Origin: G963662675 sp963662675
GTDB taxonomy: Bacteria; Bacteroidota; Bacteroidia; Bacteroidales; Prolixibacteraceae
NCBI GenBank assembly: GCA_963662675.2
Contig: CAXXHP010000004.1
Location: 744,001-808,000, forward strand
Length of the DNA stretch: 64,000 nucleotides
Direction of reading: 5' to 3'
Shown here: in pieces, positions 34,813-42,581 of the stretch
Layout of the letters: each line of letters opens with the position of its first letter
How positions within the stretch are numbered: the first letter of the stretch is position 1
Translations under genes and position numbers: made by a program
The notes under the pieces: generated by a model
Database searches by the model: none
Seen by the model: only the letters and a program-made list of their open reading frames with translations
What the model was told of the DNA's origin: nothing

Positions 34813-36351
34813 CTATTTGGCTTCAAAAATCTCCTGATATATACGCTCAATCTTTTTCACCTCTTTTACTTTAAGCGATTTGAATTCCTTGGAAAGTGCA
34901 CGTTTTGAAAGCGATCCGTTATTCTGTTCCAGAAACCGAACCAGCATAGCCACCAGCTTATCCGGCATTTCAAACTCATCATCTAGGAACCGTTTAAACT
35001 CATCGTATTTTAGAATATAACTCACCTCTCCCGGGATAATCCGGTTAATGGTATCAAACACACATTCATATAAGAATTCAGCTAGCTTTGTTGCATCAAA
35101 ATAGCGATAATAATCAATCGTATCATTCAGGACTTCAACATTGTGATCAGAAGTTGTTTTCCAATCAATCAATTCCAGAACTGGATGCGAATAGCTTTCT
35201 AATGCAATACGGTAATCATCAATTTTGTCTAGGATTGAGGCAGACACCGGAAATATTACGCCTTGTTGCGTAATATTCAATTTAGCCAGAATATGATGAA
35301 TCAAATAACGGTGCATCCGGCCATTCCCATCCGTAAAAGGGTGAATAAAAACAAAGCCAAAAGCGATTGCTGTTGCTGCCAATACTGGATCAAAATGTTT
35401 CTCCTCCAAAAAACTGGATGTTTCAAGTAATCCGTTAATCAAGACATCAATATCCTGCCATTTCGATGAAATGTGATCAGGAATAGGTTCTCCGCTAATT
35501 CGTTCTCGATCTCCTACAAAACCACCTTCCTTTCGGAATCCCATTTTTGTAAATCGCTTGCTTTCAATAATGATTTGTTGAAGCCTTAACAGTTCCTCTT
35601 TTGTTAGAGGATTACGTCCGGCTTCCCCTATCGCTTTGCCCCATCGTAGTGCCCGATTAGTGCCGGGGTTTTCTCCCTCAATGGTAAAAGATGCTTTTGA
35701 ATCTTTCAATAATAAGAACGACGATGCTCTTTGCATCACTTCTTTATGAATACTATTGATATATGTATCTCTTTGGCTACTTAAATCAGCAGAAATATAT
35801 TCTTCCAGTTTGGGAGTTTTCGAGATCATTGGACAAAAACCTGGAGTTCCTGCAAGATTATTCAGGATACGATGTCGAGATGAGCGAGTTCCTTCAACGG
35901 CAAACTGAAGTTTTTCATCAACCAATGGAACAAAATTACCTCGTTTTAAATCCGGAATAGCTAACTGCTTATTTTTGAGCCATTCATTTAAAAACCAAAT
36001 TCTTCTGCTATACTGACTCAGTGGTTCAATTTGCACCAGACTTATGACATCCTCAGTACTTAATATTTCAAATAGCATTTTAAATACAAGCAAATTAATC
36101 CCCTCATATTTCAAGGCAAAAACCAACTGCTTATAAAGCGTATCTTCCGGCTTATAAGTTGGAGTAAAAACCTGCCATTCATTCGTTTGGTACTTCCGTT
36201 CTTTCTGACTAATTAATGATAATTTGCACGGGATTGGAACAGCCAAGTTATATGATAAAATAATAGCTCCATAACCAACCAAAAAGCTTTCTTCAGGTAC
36301 TGTCCGTCCTTTAAAAACAGTTATTTTTTGCGAAATACAATTATTAATCAT
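34813..36351 (-). CDS. Fic-family protein (probable AMP transferase)
   Basis: 512 aa. The Fic motif HPFTDGNGRMHR starts at H337 and fits HPFx[D/E]GNGRxxR, so the catalytic His and phosphate-binding residues are intact. An inhibitory-helix motif [S/T]xxxE[G/N] is present as S221-FTI-E225-G226, upstream of the Fic core, as in self-inhibited class II Fic proteins. The C-terminus looks like a winged-helix domain (LSKRALSKEFKSLKVKEVKKIERIY). Fic enzymes usually attach AMP to proteins. It sits at the ssrA-distal end of the island, about 55 nt upstream of the unknown 421-aa gene, and may be host-adaptation or toxin cargo. Confidence 0.9.
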   Translation of the reverse strand: MINNCISQKITVFKGRTVPEESFLVGYGAIILSYNLAVPIPCKLSLISQKERKYQTNEWQVFTPTYKPEDTLYKQLVFALKYEGINLLVFKMLFEILSTEDVISLVQIEPLSQYSRRIWFLNEWLKNKQLAIPDLKRGNFVPLVDEKLQFAVEGTRSSRHRILNNLAGTPGFCPMISKTPKLEEYISADLSSQRDTYINSIHKEVMQRASSFLLLKDSKASFTIEGENPGTNRALRWGKAIGEAGRNPLTKEELLRLQQIIIESKRFTKMGFRKEGGFVGDRERISGEPIPDHISSKWQDIDVLINGLLETSSFLEEKHFDPVLAATAIAFGFVFIHPFTDGNGRMHRYLIHHILAKLNITQQGVIFPVSASILDKIDDYRIALESYSHPVLELIDWKTTSDHNVEVLNDTIDYYRYFDATKLAEFLYECVFDTINRIIPGEVSYILKYDEFKRFLDDEFEMPDKLVAMLVRFLEQNNGSLSKRALSKEFKSLKVKEVKKIERIYQEIFEAK

Positions 36352-36610
36352 GACATCTTACTGATAATAGTTATTTCAAAGATAGATAATAAACAGTTAC
36401 AAATAATTAAAAATGATTATTTATTACATGCAAACACAAAATACAGTTACATGCAACAATGAGAATTAATTAAAAAGTATTACTTTTAATCCAGCAAATG
36501 AAAGCAACCTGATGCTCAATGCATTGCGTTTTCAGGGTGGTAATTCGGGAGTTTGCAACTTTTGAAAAACATAACGAGTTGATCTTTAAAGACATAAAAA
36601 CGGGGTTCTG
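36352..36610. other. Island right end, non-coding, with repeated TTACATGCAA
   Basis: No gene. TTACATGCAA occurs twice in direct orientation (36424-36433 and 36447-36456), 23 bp apart start to start, about two helical turns. ATGCAA-type motifs also occur near the integrase at the other end. They could be integrase arm-type sites. Upstream of the repeat, GGGGTTCTGTTCCC is a mutated version of the tmRNA T arm. Confidence 0.4.
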
Positions 36611-36710
36611 TTCCCGGCATTCTCCACTTTTTCAAAAAGCAACACAAAGCAAACTCCTGTAAGTATCACATTTACAGGAGTTTTTGTTTTTGACTAATTG
36701 CATAAAAAGG
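36611..36710 (+). repeat. Right attachment repeat of the island
   Basis: Second copy of the ssrA 3' end and its terminator: identical to 13401-13499 apart from one inserted T (breaking the acceptor sequence to CATTCTCC) and one T/C change. It marks the distal junction of the 23.3-kb island. The T-loop just before it also differs from real ssrA, so this copy is not part of a working tmRNA. Confidence 0.92.
36651..36692 (+). terminator. Duplicated ssrA-type terminator
   Basis: Same stem AAACTCCTGTAA / TTACAGGAGTTT and T-rich tail as the terminator at 13439-13480, carried in the right repeat. Confidence 0.8.
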
Positions 36711-36785
36711 ATCAATTTGGATCAATTTAAAAAGTTGGGGGAATAATAAAATTAGTTGATTTTTGTGGTTTCAAATCATGAGACT

Positions 36786-36939
36786 ATGACAAGTGAAAAA
36801 GATGCAGCGTTCGAAGAACTTCTAAAAGTTATATTACCCACCGACTTATTTTGATATCCTACGGGTTGTTACAGGAAAAAACACGATTGATGTTTTTCTG
36901 GATGAGAAATTGGAAGTGCTACATTTGACTGTACGGTAA
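36786..36939 (+). pseudogene. Remnant of an ISAon1-type transposase N-terminal region
   Basis: From the ATG at 36786 the frame reads a start like ...AAFEELLKVILPTDLF and hits TGA. In the next frame it continues YFDILRVVTGKNTIDVFLDE and KLEVLH to a stop at 36939. Together they match the N-terminal segment (LLPxxLxxYFDI...IYLDEK) of the small ISAon1-family orf that precedes the DDE transposase in Bacteroidota. The rest of the IS is gone. It lies just outside the right end of the ssrA island. Confidence 0.6.
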
Positions 36940-37017
36940 GTTAAGTACTATTTTTACTCACTTACAATTATGAATCAGATTAGAAAAAAGTTTGACAAAG
37001 AGCCGAAAAGTATTTTT

Positions 37018-37200
37018 CTAAGATGATCCAATATTATTCATTGACTTATTTACGGATTTGACAAAATGAGAAATCACTCTTGCAATAAATTCTGATTCTT
37101 CTTTAAAATCATTTAATACCCCGTTCTTAATTATTGCATGTGACCCATTTACATTGAAAATATAATTTTGATTGAAAGTATTAGATTCTTCAACAAACAT
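37018..37200 (-). CDS. Possible small protein, 60 aa
   Basis: A 60-codon frame starting MFVEESNTFNQNYIFNVNGS, hydrophilic, with no motif I recognise. It lies in the decayed region between the IS remnant and tRNA-Lys. The composition is protein-like but too short to judge. It may be a gene fragment or chance. Confidence 0.25.
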   Translation of the reverse strand: MFVEESNTFNQNYIFNVNGSHAIIKNGVLNDFKEESEFIARVISHFVKSVNKSMNNIGSS

Positions 37201-37325
37201 CTTATTTCCTGATATGAGGATATTTCTTCTTGTTTCGATTAGCTAAAATTTATGCATGAAAAAGTGAGTCCCACAGAAATATCATTTGATCCAAAAAGAC
37301 ATTAACACCACATTTGACACCACTA

Positions 37326-37365
37326 AAAACAAAAAGCTCTGCAATCATTTCGACTACAGAGCTTT
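37326..37365 (-). terminator. Terminator after tRNA-Lys
   Basis: Arms AAAGCTCTG (37333-37341) and CAGAGCTTT (37357-37365). On the minus strand the stem is followed by TTGTTTTT, about 12 nt past the tRNA CCA end. Confidence 0.8.
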
Positions 37366-37376
37366 ATTGTTTAATT

Positions 37377-37452
37377 TGGTGACCCAGCTGGGATTCGAAC
37401 CCAGGACCCCATCCTTAAAAGGGACGTGCTCTACCAGCTGAGCTACTGAGTC
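37377..37452 (-). tRNA. trnK: tRNA-Lys (anticodon TTT)
   Basis: The cloverleaf folds fully: acceptor GACTCAG/CTGGGTC, D stem GCTC/GAGC, anticodon stem CGTCC/GGATG with loop CTTTTAA (anticodon TTT), T arm CTGGG-TTCGAAT-CCCAG, discriminator A, and an encoded CCA (37377-37379). Reads AAA and AAG codons. No attachment repeat is visible at this tRNA. Confidence 0.96.
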
Positions 37453-37611
37453 ATCCTGTATGAGTTGCCTTTTTTGTTTAAAGGCGGTGCAAAGGTAAAA
37501 ACTCTGTTTTTAAATGCAAATTTTGAAATGTAAAACTTTAAAAAAAACATAGACATTTATCCAGAAAGCCTACTGCAATTGATTTATCCAGCTTCAGAAC
37601 AAAAAAAAAGC

Positions 37612-37619
37612 TACTTTTG
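37612..37619 (+). promoter_or_regulatory. -7 box upstream of the SDR gene
   Basis: TACTTTTG matches TAnnTTTG exactly and lies 22 nt before the ATG at 37641. A transcript starting a few bases after it excludes the in-frame TTG at 37617 as a start. Confidence 0.5.
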
Positions 37620-37640
37620 TTCTTTCCTGACAAAATAAAA

Positions 37641-38444
37641 ATGAAAGATAAAATTGTAATTATTACCGGAGCATCTTCAGGCATTGGAAAAGCACTTGCT
37701 CATGAATTTGCTTCCCGAGGAGCCAAACTTGTTTTGGGTGCAAGAAGAATTGAACTCTTAGAACAATTAGAGAAAGAATTAAGCCCAACAGAAGTGTTGA
37801 TTCAGCAAACAGATGTAAGCAAGGAAGACGATTGCCAAAATCTCATTGAACAGGCCATTTCTAGATATGGAAAAATTGATATTTTAATTAATAACGCAGG
37901 CATTTCGATGCGGGCTATTTTTGAAGAAATGGAATTGGATGTCATTCGAAATCTCATGAATGTGAACTTTTGGGGAACGGTTTATTGTACAAAATTCGCC
38001 CTACCTCACATTCTTAGAACGAAAGGATCAATTGTTGGTGTTATTTCAATTGCAGGTTATGTAGGTCTGCCTGGTAGAACTGGATATTCAGCTTCAAAAT
38101 TTGCAATACGCGGCTTTTTAGACACATTACGCATTGAGAACCTAAAAAAAGGACTGCATGTTTTGGTTGCAGCTCCTGGATTTACAGCATCAGAAGTTCG
38201 AAAAGTTGCTCTCACTGGAGATGGGTCACAACAAGGTGAAACCCCTAGGGACGAAGCCAAGATGATGTCATCTGAAGAATGTGCCCAACATATTGCCAAT
38301 GCCGTGAGAAAACGAAAAAGTGAATTAATCCTAACCTTTAAAGAGGGAAAGCTAACCGTTTTTCTTGGTAAATTTCTACCGCGATTGCTAGACAAGCTTA
38401 CATACAACCACATGGCAAAAGAACCAGACTCACCTTTTAAATAA
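37641..38444 (+). CDS. Short-chain dehydrogenase/reductase (SDR)
   Basis: 267 aa from the ATG at 37641. Classical SDR motifs: the cofactor-binding TGASSGIG near the N-terminus, NNAG in the centre and the catalytic YSASK, with the Ser expected before it in VISIAGYVG. It binds NAD(P)H through a Rossmann fold; the substrate cannot be told, though the family relatives are often annotated as membrane-associated short-chain oxidoreductases. A thioesterase gene follows after 6 nt, so the two are an operon, perhaps in lipid or acyl metabolism. Confidence 0.92.
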   Translation: MKDKIVIITGASSGIGKALAHEFASRGAKLVLGARRIELLEQLEKELSPTEVLIQQTDVSKEDDCQNLIEQAISRYGKIDILINNAGISMRAIFEEMELDVIRNLMNVNFWGTVYCTKFALPHILRTKGSIVGVISIAGYVGLPGRTGYSASKFAIRGFLDTLRIENLKKGLHVLVAAPGFTASEVRKVALTGDGSQQGETPRDEAKMMSSEECAQHIANAVRKRKSELILTFKEGKLTVFLGKFLPRLLDKLTYNHMAKEPDSPFK

Positions 38445-38450
38445 GCACAC

Positions 38451-38855
38451 ATGTTAGTTCATGAAACAAAAATTAGGGTGTATTACGAAGACACCGACAA
38501 AATGGGTGTTGTTTACTACGGAGTTTACCCCAGATATTACGAAATCGGAAGAACGGAGTTGATCAGGAGTTTAGGCATAACATATAAAGAAATTGAAGAT
38601 TCTGGAATTATTCTACCTGCAAAAAGCCTCAAAGTGAACTACGTAAAGTCTGCTTATTACGATGAGCTTTTGACAGTCAGAACGATTGTGGATCAAGTTC
38701 CAAAAGTCAGATTTCCAATCAAAACAGAAATTTATAATCAGCAAGGAGAATTAATCAATGAAGGAGAGGTCGTTCTTGTATTTTTCGACGAGAAGAGCAA
38801 CAAACCATGCCGAGCCCCCCAATTATTCCTTCAAGCCATTAAAACCCATTTTTAA
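38451..38855 (+). CDS. Acyl-CoA thioesterase, 4HBT/YbgC type
   Basis: 134 aa, one hotdog-fold domain. The active-site region YEDTDKMGVVYYGVYPRYYEIGR fits the 4HBT pattern [YR]xxTDxxGVVYxxxYxxxxE, with the catalytic Asp in DTD. Enzymes of this kind hydrolyse short- to medium-chain acyl-CoAs or acyl-carrier thioesters in the cytoplasm. It is transcribed with the SDR gene (6-nt gap). Confidence 0.9.
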   Translation: MLVHETKIRVYYEDTDKMGVVYYGVYPRYYEIGRTELIRSLGITYKEIEDSGIILPAKSLKVNYVKSAYYDELLTVRTIVDQVPKVRFPIKTEIYNQQGELINEGEVVLVFFDEKSNKPCRAPQLFLQAIKTHF

Positions 38856-38910
38856 CTTCTGAGAAACAAGCAACAATAGCTGACTTCAAATTTCTTCAGA
38901 AATAGAATTG

Positions 38911-40848
38911 TTAGTCAAGGCTTACTACTCTAAATTCAGTTCTTCGATTCTGTGAACGACCAGTTGCGGTATCATTTGACGTAAAAGGCAAACTCATTCC
39001 ATATCCTTTATAGCTTAATCTATTTTCAGGAATACCTGAATCAATCAAATACAGAAAAACGGATTTTGCCCTATTCTCAGATAATTCATCATTGTATTCT
39101 ACGCTCCCTACATTATCAGTATGCCCTTCTATTTCAATTTTAACACTAGGGTTATCATTCAAAAATCCAATTAACTTACTGAGTTCTGATTTGGAACTAT
39201 TTAGAATTTCAAAAGAACCCGACTGATAAAAGATATTGCGTAAAACAGTAGAACTGCCAACTTCCAACGGATTTAATGAAATATCCATAACAAAAGGATC
39301 TTCTGCACTTCGAACCTTCGTTAGTGAGAAGTTTTCCGAAAAAAACAGATAGCCTTCACAAGACACGTTAAAAGCATATTCTTTACCTAAAGAAAGGCAC
39401 ATTAAAAATTCCCCATCATCCAAACTTGATTCAGTCTGGGTCGCAATTGCACCTTTTTCTATATCTACCAACTCTACCCTTGCATTCAGAGGACGAAGGC
39501 TCTTCCCATCTATCACCCTTCCTTTTATATAGGAAACAGTAGCTGGCTGAGCATCTTCATACAAATCAAACCGATACAGATCCAATCCATTCAAGTCAGA
39601 GCGATTAGATGAGTAGTATGCATTTTTGCCACTTGCATCAACAATCAAACCCTGTTCATCATGGTATGTATTTATCGGATAGCCTAAATTAGTTGGTTGT
39701 CCCCAAGTTGAATCGTTAATCATTCGTGAATAAAAAATATCCATGCCCCCCATTCCCATCCATGTATCTGAAGAAAAATAAAGAGTTTTGCCATCAGGAT
39801 GAATGAAGGGCGACATTTCACTGCCAGATGTATTGATAGCGTCTCCCATATTTTGTGGTGTACCCCACAAAGGCTTTCCCTGACTGCTAAATCCGTTTAG
39901 CTGGCAACGCCACAAATCCATTCCACCTTTACCTCCTTTCCGATTGCTCGTAAAATAGAGCAATTCACCATTTGCAGAAATTGATGGTTGTGACTCCCAG
40001 GAACTGGAATTAACGGGTGCACCTGCGTTTTGAGGATGAGACCATACTCCATTTATATTCCGAGCATAGTAAATATCGCAGCTTCCATATCCGTCAGATT
40101 GAGTGCAAGCAGTAAAAAAGATCAGCTTCCCATCAGCCGAAATACTTTGAGCTCCTTCATTATAGACTGTATTAATCGAAATCATAGGTTTCGCCTCCTG
40201 CCATTCCCCATCAACTTTCTGAGACACAAAAAAGTCCTCCTGATAACGTGAAATATACTCATTTGACACATCGCCTAAAGAAACCAATCTAGTAAAAACA
40301 AATGTTTCACTATCAATCGTCAGACTAGGCCAGTACTCATCATCACTTGTATTAATAGCATTGCCCATATTTTCGGCATTAAAAACGACAGAGTCTAAAA
40401 CCATTTTTAATGCAAAATCACAATCAATTAATCGTTTCTCTGCCTTCTTAAATAACGTACCTGAAGTATTATTATTCAAAAATTGCTGGTATGCGACCTT
40501 TGCCTTTTGGTACAACCCTATACTATAATAAGCATTCCCCAGCACATAAAATGATTTTGGATATTGATTTGAATCAATTGCGACAGCCTTTTCCAAACTT
40601 TCAATTTGCAATAGCGTTGAATCAATTTCTGAATAAATATCAGCTTGCAACAGATAAGCTTCAAAAAAGCGATCATCTTCTTTGATCGTACTGTTTAACT
40701 TATCCAACGCATCAACCATTCTATTTCTAACATAGAAGCTCTGTGCCTCTTTAAAATACCTCTGCGCTTTTTTATCTGTGCTAGAAAGTTCTTGGCCAAA
40801 AGATATAAACCCGGATAAAACAAATATGACAATAAATAATCTTCTCAT
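38911..40848 (-). CDS. OmpA-family protein with TPR, beta-propeller (PD40) and CarboxypepD domains
   Basis: 645 aa. Signal peptide MRRLFIVIFVLSGFISFGQ; TPR repeats (about residues 25-150); WD40-like PD40 repeats (about 165-425, e.g. SADGKLIFFTACTQSDGYGS, SANGELLYFTSNRKGG, HPDGKTLYFSSDTWMGMGG); a CarboxypepD-like sandwich (about 435-510); and a C-terminal OmpA peptidoglycan-binding domain (IEIEGHTDNVGS...LSENRAKSV...GYG...NRRTEF). The same domain order occurs in PorE, a type IX secretion component of Porphyromonas, but many paralogues exist, so a PorE role is only possible. It likely links the outer membrane to peptidoglycan. Confidence 0.88.
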   Translation of the reverse strand: MRRLFIVIFVLSGFISFGQELSSTDKKAQRYFKEAQSFYVRNRMVDALDKLNSTIKEDDRFFEAYLLQADIYSEIDSTLLQIESLEKAVAIDSNQYPKSFYVLGNAYYSIGLYQKAKVAYQQFLNNNTSGTLFKKAEKRLIDCDFALKMVLDSVVFNAENMGNAINTSDDEYWPSLTIDSETFVFTRLVSLGDVSNEYISRYQEDFFVSQKVDGEWQEAKPMISINTVYNEGAQSISADGKLIFFTACTQSDGYGSCDIYYARNINGVWSHPQNAGAPVNSSSWESQPSISANGELLYFTSNRKGGKGGMDLWRCQLNGFSSQGKPLWGTPQNMGDAINTSGSEMSPFIHPDGKTLYFSSDTWMGMGGMDIFYSRMINDSTWGQPTNLGYPINTYHDEQGLIVDASGKNAYYSSNRSDLNGLDLYRFDLYEDAQPATVSYIKGRVIDGKSLRPLNARVELVDIEKGAIATQTESSLDDGEFLMCLSLGKEYAFNVSCEGYLFFSENFSLTKVRSAEDPFVMDISLNPLEVGSSTVLRNIFYQSGSFEILNSSKSELSKLIGFLNDNPSVKIEIEGHTDNVGSVEYNDELSENRAKSVFLYLIDSGIPENRLSYKGYGMSLPFTSNDTATGRSQNRRTEFRVVSLD

Positions 40849-40997
40849 TCAAAATAAAAATAGACACTTTCGATAAACAGCTATTGCTTTAAAAGATTGG
40901 ATACAAAACAAATATACACATGAATAACAATCAATTCCTACTTTCTAGGCCAAAACGATGCTCAAATACAGAATAGTCGTATTTTTAAAACAAAAAA

Positions 40998-42191
40998 TTG
41001 AACTCAGATAAAACAAGTATATTTCATTTCAATCCGACCTGTGAGTTGGCTATTTCAAATGGCTCTCCATATTATGTAGCTCCCGCATTACTCCGTGAAT
41101 TCGAGGAAGAACTGGCACCAATTATGCGATTCTTCAAAAGAAACAAGCATATTATAATTAAGGAAGACCAGCCCTCAGATAAATTCTATAAAGAAGCTCA
41201 TGATTTGGGGTTTTCTGATCCCAAATTTATGTCAAGACTGGAATTGGAGAATTACATTAAAGATACAGGAGTCAGAAAATTTGACCTTCAATCTTGGGGG
41301 AAAAGTCCTGCCGAATCACAATTCTCCAACAATCTGGGGTTTAAAAACTCAATTTGGACTCCTAGCATGAAAACACTGTTTGAAAGAGAAACATCTCTGC
41401 ATTTTTTTTCAGATTTCATTCAAAAAAACCCATTCGAAATTTTCCCTTGCCACAAACAATTGCCACAAATAATTACATCTCTAAATGAAATTGAGCAACA
41501 TCTATATCAGTGGGGAGAGATTGTACTAAAAGCACCCGTGAGTTCAAGTGGGCGTGGGTTACAAATTATTCGACATAATCGGCTAAATAATTCAAATCTA
41601 CAGTGGATCAAAACAACATTAAAGCATCAAAAGTATCTCACCGTTGAGAAATGGTTTAATAAATCATTTGACCTGTCTTTTCAATACTACATTAATAACT
41701 GTCAGCAAGTTGAATACATTGGACCAAGTTACTTTATAACAAACTCAAATGGACAATATTCTGGTCACTATCTCAACTTTTGGAGAAAAGAGCAACTACC
41801 ATTTTCAACTAAAATGATAGACGAGGTAGGCAATTTGTTACGAAAAGCACTTGAACAATCCGATTACGCATATACACATCATGGTTACATTGGAGTTGAT
41901 GCAATTATTTATGCTGAAGGGGGAAAAACAAAACTACACCCTTGCATTGAAATCAATGCAAGATACAATATGGGTATTCTTAGTAAAATGATTGAAGAAT
42001 ATATTCACCCATTAGCGAAAGGATTTTTTCGCACCTATTATGATCCCAAAGAATCCTTTCTAGATTTTGTCACTTTTAATCAAAAAAATAATCCGCCAAT
42101 TCTGGCAGATCATCAATTAATTCAGGGGTTTATTTCTTTATCATCTCCCAATAAGACGAGTAAATTTGGTGCTTACATTGATCTACTTTAA
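40998..42191 (+). CDS. ATP-grasp-like protein, function unknown
   Basis: 397 aa, starting at a TTG (40998). An in-frame stop lies 9 nt upstream and no ATG precedes the conserved-looking FNPTCELAISNGSPYYVAP. The C-terminal part has ATP-grasp-like features: VLKAPVSSSGRGLQI (lysine and Gly-rich loop), LTVEKWF, and CIEINARYNMG with the metal-binding E and N. Such enzymes join a carboxylate to an amine using ATP. No partner gene is beside it; its 3' end overlaps the convergent receiver gene by 9 nt. Substrate unknown. Confidence 0.7.
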   Translation: MNSDKTSIFHFNPTCELAISNGSPYYVAPALLREFEEELAPIMRFFKRNKHIIIKEDQPSDKFYKEAHDLGFSDPKFMSRLELENYIKDTGVRKFDLQSWGKSPAESQFSNNLGFKNSIWTPSMKTLFERETSLHFFSDFIQKNPFEIFPCHKQLPQIITSLNEIEQHLYQWGEIVLKAPVSSSGRGLQIIRHNRLNNSNLQWIKTTLKHQKYLTVEKWFNKSFDLSFQYYINNCQQVEYIGPSYFITNSNGQYSGHYLNFWRKEQLPFSTKMIDEVGNLLRKALEQSDYAYTHHGYIGVDAIIYAEGGKTKLHPCIEINARYNMGILSKMIEEYIHPLAKGFFRTYYDPKESFLDFVTFNQKNNPPILADHQLIQGFISLSSPNKTSKFGAYIDLL

Positions 42192-42569
42192 ATACTTTTC
42201 AATTATTTCAAGCAATTGATTCAAGCGAATAGGTTTTGCCAGAAACTCATCACATCCTGCTTCAAAGCTTTTCATTTCTTCACCTGAAAGGATAAATGCA
42301 CTTTGCACAATAATTGGAACATTTGGATTAAGCTTTTTTATTAGTCGGGTTGCCTCAAATCCATCCATCTCGGGCATATTCAAATCCATCAATACCAATT
42401 CAACATCTGGATTCCTCTCAAAAAAAGAGACAGCCTCAAGCCCGTTTTTTGCCCACAAAGTTGTAGCATTACTTTTTTTCAAAGCAGCTTCATAATAATA
42501 GCGACTTGTTTCATTATCTTCTACTACTAGAATTTTTCTGCCGGATAAGTCTAATCTTGGAAGAGCCAT
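42183..42569 (-). CDS. Single-domain response regulator
   Basis: 128 aa, one receiver domain: acidic pair E17-D18, phosphoacceptor D62 (VLMDLNMPEMDG), and the conserved Lys in FLAKPIR. No output domain. It is the last gene of the chemotaxis operon, 12 nt after the hybrid kinase, which is its likely phosphodonor. The SAFIL segment replaces the usual TA(L/M). Confidence 0.92.
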   Translation of the reverse strand: MALPRLDLSGRKILVVEDNETSRYYYEAALKKSNATTLWAKNGLEAVSFFERNPDVELVLMDLNMPEMDGFEATRLIKKLNPNVPIIVQSAFILSGEEMKSFEAGCDEFLAKPIRLNQLLEIIEKYLK

Positions 42570-42581
42570 TGATTCAATTTT

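Noticed and set aside
13401..36710. Complete prophage or conjugative element
   Set aside because: No terminase, portal, capsid, tail, lysis, relaxase, coupling protein or secretion gene can be found between the repeats.
37377..37452. tRNA-Lys as the attachment site of the island
   Set aside because: The tRNA is intact and no copy of its 3' end occurs elsewhere in the window; the 100-bp repeat belongs to ssrA instead.
37617..37640. TTG at 37617 as the start of the SDR gene
   Set aside because: It overlaps the likely -7 promoter box (37612-37619), and the SDR fold begins normally from the ATG at 37641.
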